This document shows positions 53,623 through 61,997 of a stretch of DNA of 64,000 bases, in pieces. The position numbers were made by a program, and so were the translations under genes. Position 1 is the first letter of the stretch. Each line of letters starts with the position of its first letter. Origin of the DNA: Rhizobium sp. ASV20 (GTDB lineage: Bacteria > Pseudomonadota > Alphaproteobacteria > Rhizobiales > Rhizobiaceae); the NCBI RefSeq assembly GCF_016429015.1, contig NZ_JAELTU010000001.1, forward strand, positions 96,667-160,666. Reading direction: 5' to 3'. The notes beneath the pieces are model-generated. The model had not been told where the DNA came from, did no database searches, and saw only the letters and a program-made list of their open reading frames with translations.

Positions 53623-54675
53623 TTAAGCAGCGGCCATGTGCGCCGCTTCGTGGGTAGATGGAGTGACCATGGCGGCGATGATACTTTGCAGATCGATCGC
53701 GCCGATCGGCTTGCCGCCAGCATCGGTCACCGTGGCGCCCGTCTGTCCCGCTTCGGTTATCTGCTTGGCGGCGACTTCCAGCGTCATGTCGCCGCCGACG
53801 CGCGTATTGCTGGGCTCGCCGGCAAAAGGCTTCATGATGGTCTGTGCCTGGATGATGCGACCGCGGTTCACCTCCTTGACGAAGGCAGTAATGTAGTCGT
53901 CGGCCGGCTGAAGCACGATCTGCTGGCCGGTTCCCTGCTGCACGACCTTACCATCGCGCAGGATCGCGATCTTGTCGCCGAGGCGCAGAGCCTCGTCGAG
54001 ATCGTGGGTGATGAAGACGACGGTTTTCTTCAGCTCCTTTTGCAGATCGAGCAGCACGGTCTGCATGTCGACGCGGATCAGGGGATCGAGCGCCGAATAG
54101 GCTTCATCCATCAACAGGATGTCGGCGTCGTTGGTCAAGGCGCGGGCGAGCCCGACGCGCTGCTGCATGCCGCCGGAGAGCTGGTTCGGATAATGCCTTT
54201 CAAAGCCCTTGAGGCCGACGCGCTCGATCCAGTATTGCCCCTTCTTTTCCCCTTCGCTCCGCGGCACACCTTGAATGTCCAGGCCGTAGATGGTGTTTTC
54301 AAGGACCGTGCGGTGAGGGAGCAATGCGAATTTCTGGAACACCATCGCCGTCTTGTGGCGCCGGAATTCGCGCAGGGCATTCTCGTTCATCTTGCAGACG
54401 TCGACGCCGTCATACAGGACTTCACCGACGGTCGGATCGATCAGCCGGTTGATATGACGGATCAACGTCGATTTGCCGGAGCCGGACAAGCCCATGACCA
54501 CGGTGATCGCGCCGGCAGGCATATCGATGCTGATATCCTGTAGACCGAGCACATGGCCGTGCGTCTCGTTGAGTTCCGCCTTGCCCATGCCGTTCTTGAC
54601 CAGATCCACACAGTCATGCCCGCGGCGGCCGAAGATTTTATAGAGGTTTTTGATCTGGATCGCGTGACTAGCCAT
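53623..54675 (-). CDS. Betaine/choline-type ABC transporter ATP-binding protein (ProV/OpuAA-like)
   Basis: A 350-residue ATPase of the quaternary amine importer family. Walker A is VMGLSGSGKSTLIRH, the signature LSGGMQQRVGLARAL, Walker B ILLMDEAYSALDPLIR, and the switch His FITHDLDEA. The N-terminal insertion around FGRRGHDCVDLVKNGMGKAE is characteristic of ProV-like subunits. The C-terminus carries a shortened CBS-like segment (GATVTDAGGKPIGAIDLQSI). It overlaps the permease stop by eight bases (start at 54675). In rhizobia such systems are called Cho, Qat or Hut; I do not assign a symbol. Confidence 0.92.
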   Translation of the reverse strand: MASHAIQIKNLYKIFGRRGHDCVDLVKNGMGKAELNETHGHVLGLQDISIDMPAGAITVVMGLSGSGKSTLIRHINRLIDPTVGEVLYDGVDVCKMNENALREFRRHKTAMVFQKFALLPHRTVLENTIYGLDIQGVPRSEGEKKGQYWIERVGLKGFERHYPNQLSGGMQQRVGLARALTNDADILLMDEAYSALDPLIRVDMQTVLLDLQKELKKTVVFITHDLDEALRLGDKIAILRDGKVVQQGTGQQIVLQPADDYITAFVKEVNRGRIIQAQTIMKPFAGEPSNTRVGGDMTLEVAAKQITEAGQTGATVTDAGGKPIGAIDLQSIIAAMVTPSTHEAAHMAAA

Positions 54676-55579
54676 GAATGACCTCCGAGTGCTTCTGGAG
54701 CCGCCTGCCATAGGCCTGGCTCGTGCGGTCGAAAATGATGGCGATCGCCACCAGCGCAAAGCCGTTGAGGAAGCCGACGGTGAAGAACTGGTTGTTGATT
54801 GCCTGCAGCGTGTTCTTGCCGAGGCCGCCAACGCCGACCATCGATGCGACCACGACCATCGCAAGCGACATCATGATGGTCTGGTTGATGCCGGCCATGA
54901 TGGTGGGGAGTGCAAGGGGGATCTGCACGTTAAAGAGTTTCTGCCGGTGCGACGAGCCGAAGGCATCGGCTGCTTCCAGCACCTCCCTGTCGACCAGGCG
55001 GATACCGAGATTGGTCAACCGGATCATTGGCGGAACGGCATAGATAACGACGGCGATAAGGCCTGGCACCTTGCCGATGCCAAAGATGACGACGACGGGA
55101 ATGAGATAGACGAAGCTCGGCATCGTCTGCATCACGTCGAGGATCGGATTGACGATGGATTGCAGCCTGTCTGAACGCGCCATCAATATGCCGATCGGCA
55201 GGCCGATGACAATGGCGATCAGCGTACAGACCGTGACCATGGCAAGCGTTATCATCGTATCGGTCCAAAGGCCGAAGACGCCAATCAGAACCATCGAGAT
55301 TGCCGTGCCGGCGACGATCTTCAGATTGCGGCTGGCGGCATAGACAATGGCCATCATGACAACAAGCACGATGAACCAGGGCGTATTGGTGAAAAGCCAC
55401 TCCAGATAATTCAGAAACCATTGCAGGGGCTGCACGATGGTGTCGATGATATTGGCGTAGGCGCGCACCATAGCCCTGAAGCCGTCGTCGATATTCTTGC
55501 GCGCGACGCGTATGAGCGATTCGTCTATTGCCGGGAAGTTGCAAAGCACATCCGGCAGGATCGTACACTGAATAGCCAT
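54668..55579 (-). CDS. Betaine/choline-type ABC transporter permease (ProW-like)
   Basis: A 303-residue inner-membrane protein with six to seven helices. The BPD_transp_1 domain carries the EAA loop EVLEAADAFGSSHRQKLFNV and the segment VVASMVGVGGLGKNTLQAIN, hallmarks of ProW/OpuAB permeases for glycine betaine, proline betaine or choline. The first 80 residues are a cytoplasmic or periplasmic extension with one aromatic helix. It follows the binding protein gene after 244 bases and a hairpin, and overlaps the ATPase gene. Confidence 0.92.
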   Translation of the reverse strand: MAIQCTILPDVLCNFPAIDESLIRVARKNIDDGFRAMVRAYANIIDTIVQPLQWFLNYLEWLFTNTPWFIVLVVMMAIVYAASRNLKIVAGTAISMVLIGVFGLWTDTMITLAMVTVCTLIAIVIGLPIGILMARSDRLQSIVNPILDVMQTMPSFVYLIPVVVIFGIGKVPGLIAVVIYAVPPMIRLTNLGIRLVDREVLEAADAFGSSHRQKLFNVQIPLALPTIMAGINQTIMMSLAMVVVASMVGVGGLGKNTLQAINNQFFTVGFLNGFALVAIAIIFDRTSQAYGRRLQKHSEVIHG

Positions 55580-55767
55580 GTATTTCCCCTTCTTGATCCG
55601 GTTCTCTCCCTATTCGGGCATGTGGCCTTCATGCACGAACGGTATTGCAGCACTGCGACCGGTTCTTCAGGCTGCTTTTCAATTCTTACTACATTTGCGG
55701 CAGCGGATCTGCGCTCGTTGCGACCTGTGGCCGCGTCCGTCTGTCGGTCTGAGTGGCGGTTTCGATC

Positions 55768-55811
55768 GGAAAATACAAAATCGGCGGCGGCGTGTGGGCC
55801 AGCCGCCGATT
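55768..55811 (-). terminator. Partial terminator or attenuator between binding protein and permease genes
   Basis: On the plus strand, AATCGGCGGC (55779-55788) and GCCGCCGATT (55802-55811) form a perfect 10-bp stem. Read on the minus strand it is 13 bases after the binding protein stop and is followed by TTGTATTTT. A weak terminator here would leave high binding protein and lower permease expression, a common pattern in such operons. Confidence 0.65.
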
Positions 55812-55823
55812 CTGTCGCTCGGA

Positions 55824-56822
55824 TCAGAGCGAAGCCTTCACCTTGGTTGCGACGTCGGCGGAAACCCACTTGGTCCACATGTCGGGATAGGTCTTGAGGA
55901 AGTACTTGGCGCCGTCCTCATTGGTACCCTGATTGTCGGTCATCCAGGCGAGAACCTTGCCGACCGTGGCGTTGTCCCACTTGCGGGTCTTGACGTAGTC
56001 CATCGCAACGCCGGCCTTGTCAGCGAAACCCTTGGTCACGACGGTATAGACGTCGGAAACCGGATAGGAGTTCACTTTCGGGTTGGCGCAATCCTGGATC
56101 GCGGTGCAGGCGTCCCATTCCTTCTTGTCGTGCGGTACGTTGAAGCTCAGACGAACCATATCGTACTTGCCGAGAATGGCGGTCGGAGCCCAATAGTAGC
56201 CGAGCCAGCCGGTCTTCTTTTCGAAGGCGTTGGCGATCGATCCATCGAGGCCGGCGGCGGAGCCGGTGTCGACCAACGTGAAGCCGAGCTTGTCAGCGCC
56301 GAGAGCCTTGTACAGGTTGGTCGTCGAGATCTGGCAGTTCCAGCCAGCCGGGCAGTCGTACACGGCGCCCTTGGACGGATCCTCGGGGGCGGGGAAGAGT
56401 TCAGGGTGTTTCAGCGCGTCCTGAACGGTCTTGATATCCGGATGGGCGTCGGCAAGGAACTTCGGGATCCACCAGCCTTCGACGCCGCCGTCGCTGAGGA
56501 GCGGCGCCGCTTCGATCAGGCGGCCTTCGGACACGGCCTTGTCGAGCGCGGTGCGCACGGCGTTGACCCAGAGCTCGGGCGCCATGTCGGGCTGGCTCTT
56601 TTCGTCCATGGAGGTGAAGGTCGGTTGCGTGTCGCCGGTGACCAGCGTGACATTACAGCCGTAGCCGTTCTGGAGGATGATCTTGTCGACCTGAGCGGCA
56701 ACGCCGGCGGAGGCCCAGTTCATTTCGGCAATCGATACGTCGCCGCATGATGCAGCTTGCGCCGAGCCAGCCAAAGCATAGGCGCCAAATGCAAAAATGG
56801 CGGAAGCGAGAAGCTTCTTCAT
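55824..56822 (-). CDS. Betaine/choline-type ABC transporter substrate-binding protein
   Basis: A 332-residue periplasmic protein of the OpuAC/ProX family. The signal peptide (LLASAIFAFGAYALAGSAQA) is followed by the mature start ASCGDVSIAEMNWASAG. Aromatic residues that make quaternary-ammonium cages are plentiful: MNWAS, APELWVNAVR, GVEGWWIPKF and LGYYWAPT. The ligand could be glycine betaine, proline betaine or choline. It leads the operon and probably has the strongest expression. Confidence 0.91.
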   Translation of the reverse strand: MKKLLASAIFAFGAYALAGSAQAASCGDVSIAEMNWASAGVAAQVDKIILQNGYGCNVTLVTGDTQPTFTSMDEKSQPDMAPELWVNAVRTALDKAVSEGRLIEAAPLLSDGGVEGWWIPKFLADAHPDIKTVQDALKHPELFPAPEDPSKGAVYDCPAGWNCQISTTNLYKALGADKLGFTLVDTGSAAGLDGSIANAFEKKTGWLGYYWAPTAILGKYDMVRLSFNVPHDKKEWDACTAIQDCANPKVNSYPVSDVYTVVTKGFADKAGVAMDYVKTRKWDNATVGKVLAWMTDNQGTNEDGAKYFLKTYPDMWTKWVSADVATKVKASL

Positions 56823-57339
56823 TTGATGATGTCTCCCAATTTTTCGTTACGTTGCGGAGATCGACCGGAAGCATGCATGATGTCTGTCGATCCCTGTCAG
56901 CGGCGGTCCAACCACAACCGTTCATACGCCGCTGACGACGCCCGCACGGTCCCCTTTGCTGCTGTCGTGCATTTGGTCTTTTTGCGACCGCGGAACTCTG
57001 TCGCGGCTGGGCATTCTTTGCATCGACAATGGGTAGCCTAAGGATTTAAGGGAAGAAATCAACAGTCGGGCCTCCGGGTGGAGTTATCGTGGCTGTTGGA
57101 GAAGCGGATATAAGCGCCTGAATTAGCCTATTTTCTGCTATTCTCGGCTGCAAAATGGGCAATGAGAGGCCCTGTGAAAGCCATCCGGCATGGGTGAAAT
57201 TAAACAAGCCTAAAATATCGCGTCCCTGAAAGACGTTTTCTATTCCAATTGCGTCGTTCGCGCTTTCACAACGCCAATGAGAAAATTTTCAAAAAAATTT
57301 CGGATTCATTCTTAATTAAGCACTTAATAACCGTCCGGT
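56823..57339. other. Intergenic region upstream of the ABC operon
   Basis: About 520 bases with no supported gene. It contains the ABC operon promoter on the minus strand. The stretch 57270-57340 is AT-rich (CTTAATTAAGCACTTAATAA) and could hold a plus-strand promoter for the terminator-bearing transcript that follows. Confidence 0.45.
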
Positions 57340-57499
57340 AACGATGTCGGTTTATCAATCAATGCGTGGCGGGGGACACCGCTGCTTCTTCGGATCAGGT
57401 ATTGCGTACCGGAGGAAGCGAACCTTGCGGCGTATGTGCAAGGAAGCCGGCGTTTTTGGCAAACCGCGCAGATCTTCGGATCGCGCGGTTTTCGTGTTT
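57340..57499 (+). ncRNA. Candidate small RNA ending at an intrinsic terminator
   Basis: An AT-rich promoter-like tract ends near 57340, and a near-perfect terminator ends at 57499, with no credible ORF between them (the 67-codon frame from 57344 reads through the terminator). The interval includes GGAGGAAGCGAACC, a possible anti-anti-Shine-Dalgarno or pairing region. No match to a named rhizobial sRNA family was made. The 5' end is a guess. Confidence 0.3.
57462..57499 (+). terminator. Intrinsic terminator with TTCG tetraloop
   Basis: AACCGCGC (57462-57469), a bulged A, GATC, loop TTCG, GATC, GCGCGGTT (57483-57490): a 12-bp stem followed by TTCGTGTTT on the plus strand. No annotated plus-strand gene ends here, so it marks an unassigned transcript. 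Confidence 0.8.
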
Positions 57500-57549
57500 C
57501 AGGCGCCTGTGCCAATATTGGCCGTTCGGCCGTTTTCATTCTCGTAGCG

Positions 57550-57587
57550 ATAAAGACAAAGCCGCCAATGCGGTCGCATGGCGGCTT
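57550..57587 (-). terminator. Intrinsic terminator of the 47-codon minus-strand gene
   Basis: AAGCCGCCA (57559-57567) pairs with TGGCGGCTT (57579-57587), extended by TGC/GCA around GGTC. On the minus strand it is followed by TGTCTTTATC. It lies 33 bases beyond the stop of the small minus-strand gene. Confidence 0.75.
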
Positions 57588-57619
57588 GGTGCGCATGAGG
57601 GCCGTGGCTTGACCGGCTA

Positions 57620-57763
57620 TCAGCCGACGTTGTACGTGCGGATGAAACCGATGGTGCCGAAGCGCGTGTCGAGCTGCTGCAGGCGGCTTTCCGGGCGGCG
57701 TGCCGGCAGCTTGCCATTCCAGGCGATCTGGATGGAATTCTGTCTGTTGAAGATGAAGAGCAT
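57620..57763 (-). CDS. Small hypothetical protein, 47 residues
   Basis: The minus-strand ORF from 57763 encodes 47 residues beginning MLFIFNRQNSIQIAWNGKLP and ending in TIGFIRTYNVG; it is basic and beta-prone. GGAGG is eight bases before the ATG, and an intrinsic terminator lies 33 bases after the stop, so it forms a complete small transcription unit. The family is not recognised. Confidence 0.6.
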   Translation of the reverse strand: MLFIFNRQNSIQIAWNGKLPARRPESRLQQLDTRFGTIGFIRTYNVG

Positions 57764-57998
57764 TGGGGTATCCTCCGAGCCGCATCGGCCCGTTTCGTTG
57801 TATCTTTTCGCGATGGAGATAATCCTCTTCGGAATAACTAACAACGGATGGAATCGTCATCCGATGTCGCAAATAGAGCATGTTGGCAACTGATGCATTT
57901 TTGTCTGGCGCCGATGGCGTCAGGCCGTTAAAGATCGCGGCGAAATCAAGGCAAAATGCCGGGTTTTCAGGGGGCACGCCATCTCGGAGCGCAGGGGA

Positions 57999-59453
57999 AT
58001 GACAAGAGCGATCATGCTGCAGGGAACCGGCTCCGATGTCGGAAAAACGGTATTGGTTGCCGGACTATGCCGCCTGTTTGCCAATCGCGGCATAAGGGTC
58101 CGTCCGTTCAAGCCGCAGAACATGTCCAACAATGCAGCGGTGGCGGAGGATGGCGGAGAGATCGGCCGCGCTCAATGGCTGCAGTCGCTTGCGGCGCGTG
58201 TTCCGTCTTCCGTCCATATGAACCCGGTGCTGCTGAAACCGCAATCGGAAACGGGCAGCCAGATCATCGTGCAGGGCAAGGTCTGGGGACATGCAAAGGG
58301 CAGGGATTATCAAGCGCTGAAGCCGCAGCTGCTTGGATCTGTGCTCGAGAGCTTTGCTGCGATAAGGGCCGGAACCGATCTGGTGATCGTCGAGGGTGCA
58401 GGTTCGCCGGCCGAGATCAATCTTCGGCGAGGCGACATCGCCAATATGGGTTTTGCGACGCGGGCCAACGTGCCGGTCGTGCTGGTGGGAGATATCGATC
58501 GCGGCGGCGTTATCGCGTCGTTGGTTGGCACCTATCATATATTGCCGGAAGAGGATCGGCGCATGATCCGCGGCTATCTCATCAATAAGTTTCGCGGCGA
58601 TGTTTCCTTGTTCGCAGAGGGCATAGAGGCTGTCGGCGGCTTTACAGGCTGGCAATGCCATGGTGTCGTCCCATGGCTGAAAGCTGCGGGTCGACTACCG
58701 GCAGAGGATTCCGTCGTGTTGGAACGGCTGGCGCGTGGCTCCGCTGCTGCGTTGAAAGTTGCGGTGCCCGTATTGTCGCGCATCGCCAATTTCGACGATC
58801 TCGATCCGCTGCGGGCTGAGCCAGACGTCGATCTCGTCTTTGTCCGTCCGGGCGAGCGGCTGCCTGCTGACGCAGGTCTTGTGGTATTGCCGGGCTCCAA
58901 GTCTACGATCGGTGACCTCATCGATCTGCGCGAGCAGGGCTGGGATCGCGATATTGCCATGCATGTGCGTCGAGGCGGCCGCGTTATCGGCATTTGTGGC
59001 GGTTACCAGATGCTTGGCCGAACGGTCTACGATCCGCTTGGTATCGAAGGATCGATCACAGAAACGCCCGGGCTGGGTCTTCTCGATGTCGAGACAGAAA
59101 TGGCGCCGGAAAAGACGGTACGCAACAGCATTGCCGTTTCAAAGGAATATGAGGTGCCGCTCTCCGGCTACGAAATTCATCTCGGCGTGACGTCAGGCGC
59201 CGACTGCGAGCGGCCCTCGGCCGTCATCGATGGCCGGCCGGATGGCGCGATATCGCCCGATGGCCGCGTCATGGGCACCTATCTGCACGGTCTTTTCGGA
59301 AGTGATGCCTATCGGGCAAAGCTGCTCGCAAGTTTCGGTTTGGCCGGCGAGCGGATGGATTATCGCGCGGGCGTCGATGCTGCACTGGACGAGATCGCTC
59401 GGGAGCTGGAAAGCGTTCTCGATCCTGCCTGGCTGGACAGCCTGGTTCGCTAA
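57999..59453 (+). CDS. cobQ: Cobyric acid synthase
   Basis: An ATP-dependent amidotransferase that amidates side chains b, d, e and g of adenosylcobyrinic a,c-diamide in cobalamin synthesis. At 484 residues it has family length. The ATP-binding N-terminus is [19 protein letters not shown], with [12 protein letters not shown] and [11 protein letters not shown] after it. The C-terminal glutaminase domain has the nucleophile [13 protein letters not shown] and the His in [11 protein letters not shown]. Unlike cobP-cobW-cobN it has no visible B12 riboswitch upstream and is convergent with the ClC gene. Confidence 0.97.
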   Translation: MTRAIMLQGTGSDVGKTVLVAGLCRLFANRGIRVRPFKPQNMSNNAAVAEDGGEIGRAQWLQSLAARVPSSVHMNPVLLKPQSETGSQIIVQGKVWGHAKGRDYQALKPQLLGSVLESFAAIRAGTDLVIVEGAGSPAEINLRRGDIANMGFATRANVPVVLVGDIDRGGVIASLVGTYHILPEEDRRMIRGYLINKFRGDVSLFAEGIEAVGGFTGWQCHGVVPWLKAAGRLPAEDSVVLERLARGSAAALKVAVPVLSRIANFDDLDPLRAEPDVDLVFVRPGERLPADAGLVVLPGSKSTIGDLIDLREQGWDRDIAMHVRRGGRVIGICGGYQMLGRTVYDPLGIEGSITETPGLGLLDVETEMAPEKTVRNSIAVSKEYEVPLSGYEIHLGVTSGADCERPSAVIDGRPDGAISPDGRVMGTYLHGLFGSDAYRAKLLASFGLAGERMDYRAGVDAALDEIARELESVLDPAWLDSLVR

Positions 59454-59474
59454 AACCGGCGTCTATGGCCTGCT

Positions 59475-61271
59475 CTAGAGTTCTCCCGAGACTTCGCGAC
59501 GGCGTCGGTCGAGTTCTTCGCTGTAACGACGCAACGTGTAGCTTTCCGTCAGCAGCCCGATGACCCTGCGCTCGATCAGGTCGTTCACGACGACCAGCGC
59601 TTCGCTCTTGGTCTGGTCGAACATCGCGGCTGCCTGTTTGGCGTTCATCTGCGGCTGCAGGAACTCATTGCGAAGCCGGATGAAATCGGCAAGGCCGTGC
59701 TCCTCGTCATCCTTTTCGACCGGACTCGCATAGACGTCGGGTACGAGAACCATTCCGGAATATTTCTCGTTCTTGTCGATCAGGATCACTCGTTGTGCCG
59801 AGCCGATCGGGAAGTTCTTGCGGAACTCCTCGATGCTCATGTCGATACTCCCGGTGTGAACGTCAGGACGCATCATGCGGGCAACGGTGAGGTTGCGGAT
59901 CCAGCCGACGTCATGTGCGCTGCGGATGCTTTCGCCGCGCAGGTGGAAACGCCATGTGGCGAACGAGTAGCCGAAGGTGGTGCGCACGACGAGCGACGAG
60001 GTGATGACGGCCGCCAGAACAAGGGCTGTGATGGGGAAGTCGCCGGTGATTTCCAGCGCCAGAAACGTCATGGTCAGCGGACCGCCGATGATCGCGACAG
60101 CAAGAGAACTCATACCCACCACGGCATAGACGACCGGTGTCAGGGTGGCGTGATCGAGATAGGGGGCGCAATTGGCGAATATCTTGCCGAGCAATGCGCC
60201 CATGAACAGGGAGGCGAAGAACAGGCCGCCGCGGAAGCCGGAGCCGATCGACACAGCGGAGGCGAGTGATTTGAGCAGGAAAAGTCCGACGAGTGCGCCC
60301 AGCGTCACGTCGGTAGACAGATTGAGATGCAATGCGCCGTGGCCTGCCGATAGCACCTGCGGAGAAATCAGCGCCAGCAAACCGACGACGAGGCCGCCGA
60401 GAGCCGGCCGGAAGGGCATGGCGATGGAGCTCTTGCGTGCCAGCTCCTCCACCCAGGCGACGCCCTGCATGATCAGGATGCCAATACCGGCGCAGAAGGC
60501 ACCAAGCAGGACTGCAGGAAGGTAGTCTGCCGGCACGATCGCGCCGAAATGGCCGATATCGATGGCGAAGTCATCGCCAGCGAGCAGCCGGGCGATCATT
60601 GTCGAGATCAACGCCGAAACGACGACCGGCGTCAGTGTCAGGATGGAATAGGTGCCGATAATCAGCTCGAAGGCGTAGAAGGCGCCAGTCAGAGGCGCAT
60701 TGAATGCGGCGGCGATGGCACCGGCAGCACCGCAACCGACCAGCATGCGCAGATCTGCGCGGCGCATCTGCATCTTGTAGCCGAACTTCGACGCGATGCC
60801 GGCGGCGAGCTGCGTATAGCCTGCCTCAAGCCCGACAGATGCGCCGAAGCCGTTCGAGATCAGGTTCTGGACGGCAACGATGATGCTATCGGTAAGCGAC
60901 ATGCGGCCGCCATGCAGCGCATTGGCTTCGATCGGGTCGACCATCGGCTTTTTGCGCGTGCGCGACAATATGTAGAGAAGGATACCCAGTATGATGCCGC
61001 CGGCGATCGGAGCGATCAGCAGCACCGACTTGTCGGGAATTGCGACCGCCGCTGAGCTCAGGCGCTCATAGTCCGTTATGCCGTAAATGAGGCTGTGGAG
61101 CTTGCGCGAGATGTAGCTCATAGCCGTCACGGCGCAGCCGGAGGCTATGCCCGCCAGCGCGCCCGCGAAAACAAGGCCCAATTCGCCACGGCGCAGCAAC
61201 GCCCTGAATCGACCGAGATCGAATAGGGCCGAGAAGGCGCCGAGGCGGCGAGGTTGAAATTTCTGTAGCAT
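59475..61271 (-). CDS. ClC family chloride channel/antiporter with CBS domains
   Basis: A 598-residue membrane protein. About the first 430 residues form the ClC fold with many helices. The gating-glutamate loop appears as GFGASVGLEAGYTQLA and the inner motif as GCGAAGAIAAAFNAPLTGA; the canonical GSGIP is replaced by DPIEANALHGG, a variant seen in alphaproteobacteria. The cytosolic tail (about 450-598) holds CBS-like domains (MRPDVHTGSIDMSIEEFRKN and later VVNDLIERRVIGLLTE). It would move chloride, perhaps coupled to protons. The stop is 21 bases from the convergent cobQ stop. Confidence 0.92.
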   Translation of the reverse strand: MLQKFQPRRLGAFSALFDLGRFRALLRRGELGLVFAGALAGIASGCAVTAMSYISRKLHSLIYGITDYERLSSAAVAIPDKSVLLIAPIAGGIILGILLYILSRTRKKPMVDPIEANALHGGRMSLTDSIIVAVQNLISNGFGASVGLEAGYTQLAAGIASKFGYKMQMRRADLRMLVGCGAAGAIAAAFNAPLTGAFYAFELIIGTYSILTLTPVVVSALISTMIARLLAGDDFAIDIGHFGAIVPADYLPAVLLGAFCAGIGILIMQGVAWVEELARKSSIAMPFRPALGGLVVGLLALISPQVLSAGHGALHLNLSTDVTLGALVGLFLLKSLASAVSIGSGFRGGLFFASLFMGALLGKIFANCAPYLDHATLTPVVYAVVGMSSLAVAIIGGPLTMTFLALEITGDFPITALVLAAVITSSLVVRTTFGYSFATWRFHLRGESIRSAHDVGWIRNLTVARMMRPDVHTGSIDMSIEEFRKNFPIGSAQRVILIDKNEKYSGMVLVPDVYASPVEKDDEEHGLADFIRLRNEFLQPQMNAKQAAAMFDQTKSEALVVVNDLIERRVIGLLTESYTLRRYSEELDRRRREVSGEL

Positions 61272-61426
61272 GGGGAGCGGACGATATATTTTTACTCGAA
61301 TGTGAGGGCTTAACCTCTATAAACTCCTAACATCAAAGAAATACGGCAAAAAGACCGGCGTTCCCTAGGGAATTTGCGACGAATTCGCACAAGATGTGTC
61401 GGACGTCACATCATCCATGCCCTTGA

Positions 61427-61455
61427 TTGACTTGAACTGGGCGAAAGCCTAATCA
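61427..61455 (+). promoter_or_regulatory. Promoter of the cobP-cobW-cobN operon
   Basis: TTGACT (61427-61432), a 17-base spacer and TAATCA (61450-61455) make a good sigma-70-type promoter. Its predicted start near 61462 is just before the riboswitch. Confidence 0.6.
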
Positions 61456-61464
61456 TTGCGGCCA

Positions 61465-61896
61465 TAACGAATGGTTTCCAAGCGGCGATCTGCCGCATGG
61501 GATGAAAAGGGAATGTGAAGGGGCGGACCCAATCCGGGCGTTCTCATCACAGCCGACCCCGCGACTGTAGAGCGGTCAGGGTCTTTCGTTCTGTTTGCAG
61601 GGTATTCCGTCTGCGGTTCGCATGGGGCGACCGGGCGGGACAGCCGCAAACTGAAAAAGCCACTGGCGTGGCATCATGATCAATCGGGGCAGGACGCCTC
61701 TCATTCTACGAATCGTCCGCCTTTTCATGATGTGTCTGCCGGGAAGGCGAGAAAGATCCGCTGGTGCAAGATCGGGGGCGACCGATTTCGGGCCGCCCTC
61801 CGATCGTAGCGCCTTATCCGCGAGCCAGGAGACCTGCCAAGCGTGCCGGGCGAGGAGCCTGTTTCGGGAACGAAAGTTCCGCTGCCAGCACGGAGG
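61465..61896 (+). ncRNA. Cobalamin (adenosylcobalamin-type) riboswitch
   Basis: Conserved pieces occur in order: GGGAATGTGAAG (61509-61520), CAGCCGACCCCGCGACTGTA (about 61550-61569), GCCACTGG (61659-61666), GGGAAGGCGAG (61741-61751), and the B12 box AGCCAGGAGACCTGCC (61823-61838). An extended arm is inserted between GCCACTGG and GGGAAGG. After the box, CGTGC (61842-61846) can pair with GCACG (61888-61892), which abuts a GGAGG ribosome binding site, so regulation is probably translational. Cobalamin would repress the downstream synthesis genes. Confidence 0.93.
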
Positions 61897-61901
61897 TTGT
61901 C

Positions 61902-61994
61902 ATGGCGCAAAACGAGTTTTCGGCGTGTCGACGCCATTTTTCCGGTTTCGGCCATGCGCTGCCGACACGTATTGTTGTGCGTGGGCGGAAATAG
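61902..61994 (+). CDS. 30-codon leader ORF under the riboswitch
   Basis: An ATG at 61902 lies five bases after GGAGG (61892-61896), the ribosome binding site at the end of the riboswitch. The ORF encodes 30 residues (starting MAQNEFSACRRHFSGFGHAL), basic, unrecognised, and stops three bases before the cobP ATG, which itself has only a weak site. This arrangement points to translational coupling, in which the riboswitch gates the leader and the leader feeds cobP. Confidence 0.5.
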   Translation: MAQNEFSACRRHFSGFGHALPTRIVVRGRK

Positions 61995-61997
61995 CGC

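Noticed and set aside
57409..57440. Resemblance of CCGGAGGAAGCGAACC to the SRP RNA domain IV loop
   Set aside because: Only the GGAGGAAGC core is similar. The flanking stem and the conserved GGTCAGG side are missing, so this is not 4.5S RNA.
57324..57977. 217-codon minus-strand frame before cobQ
   Set aside because: It crosses two intrinsic terminators and the 47-codon gene in a different frame, and its composition is not protein-like.
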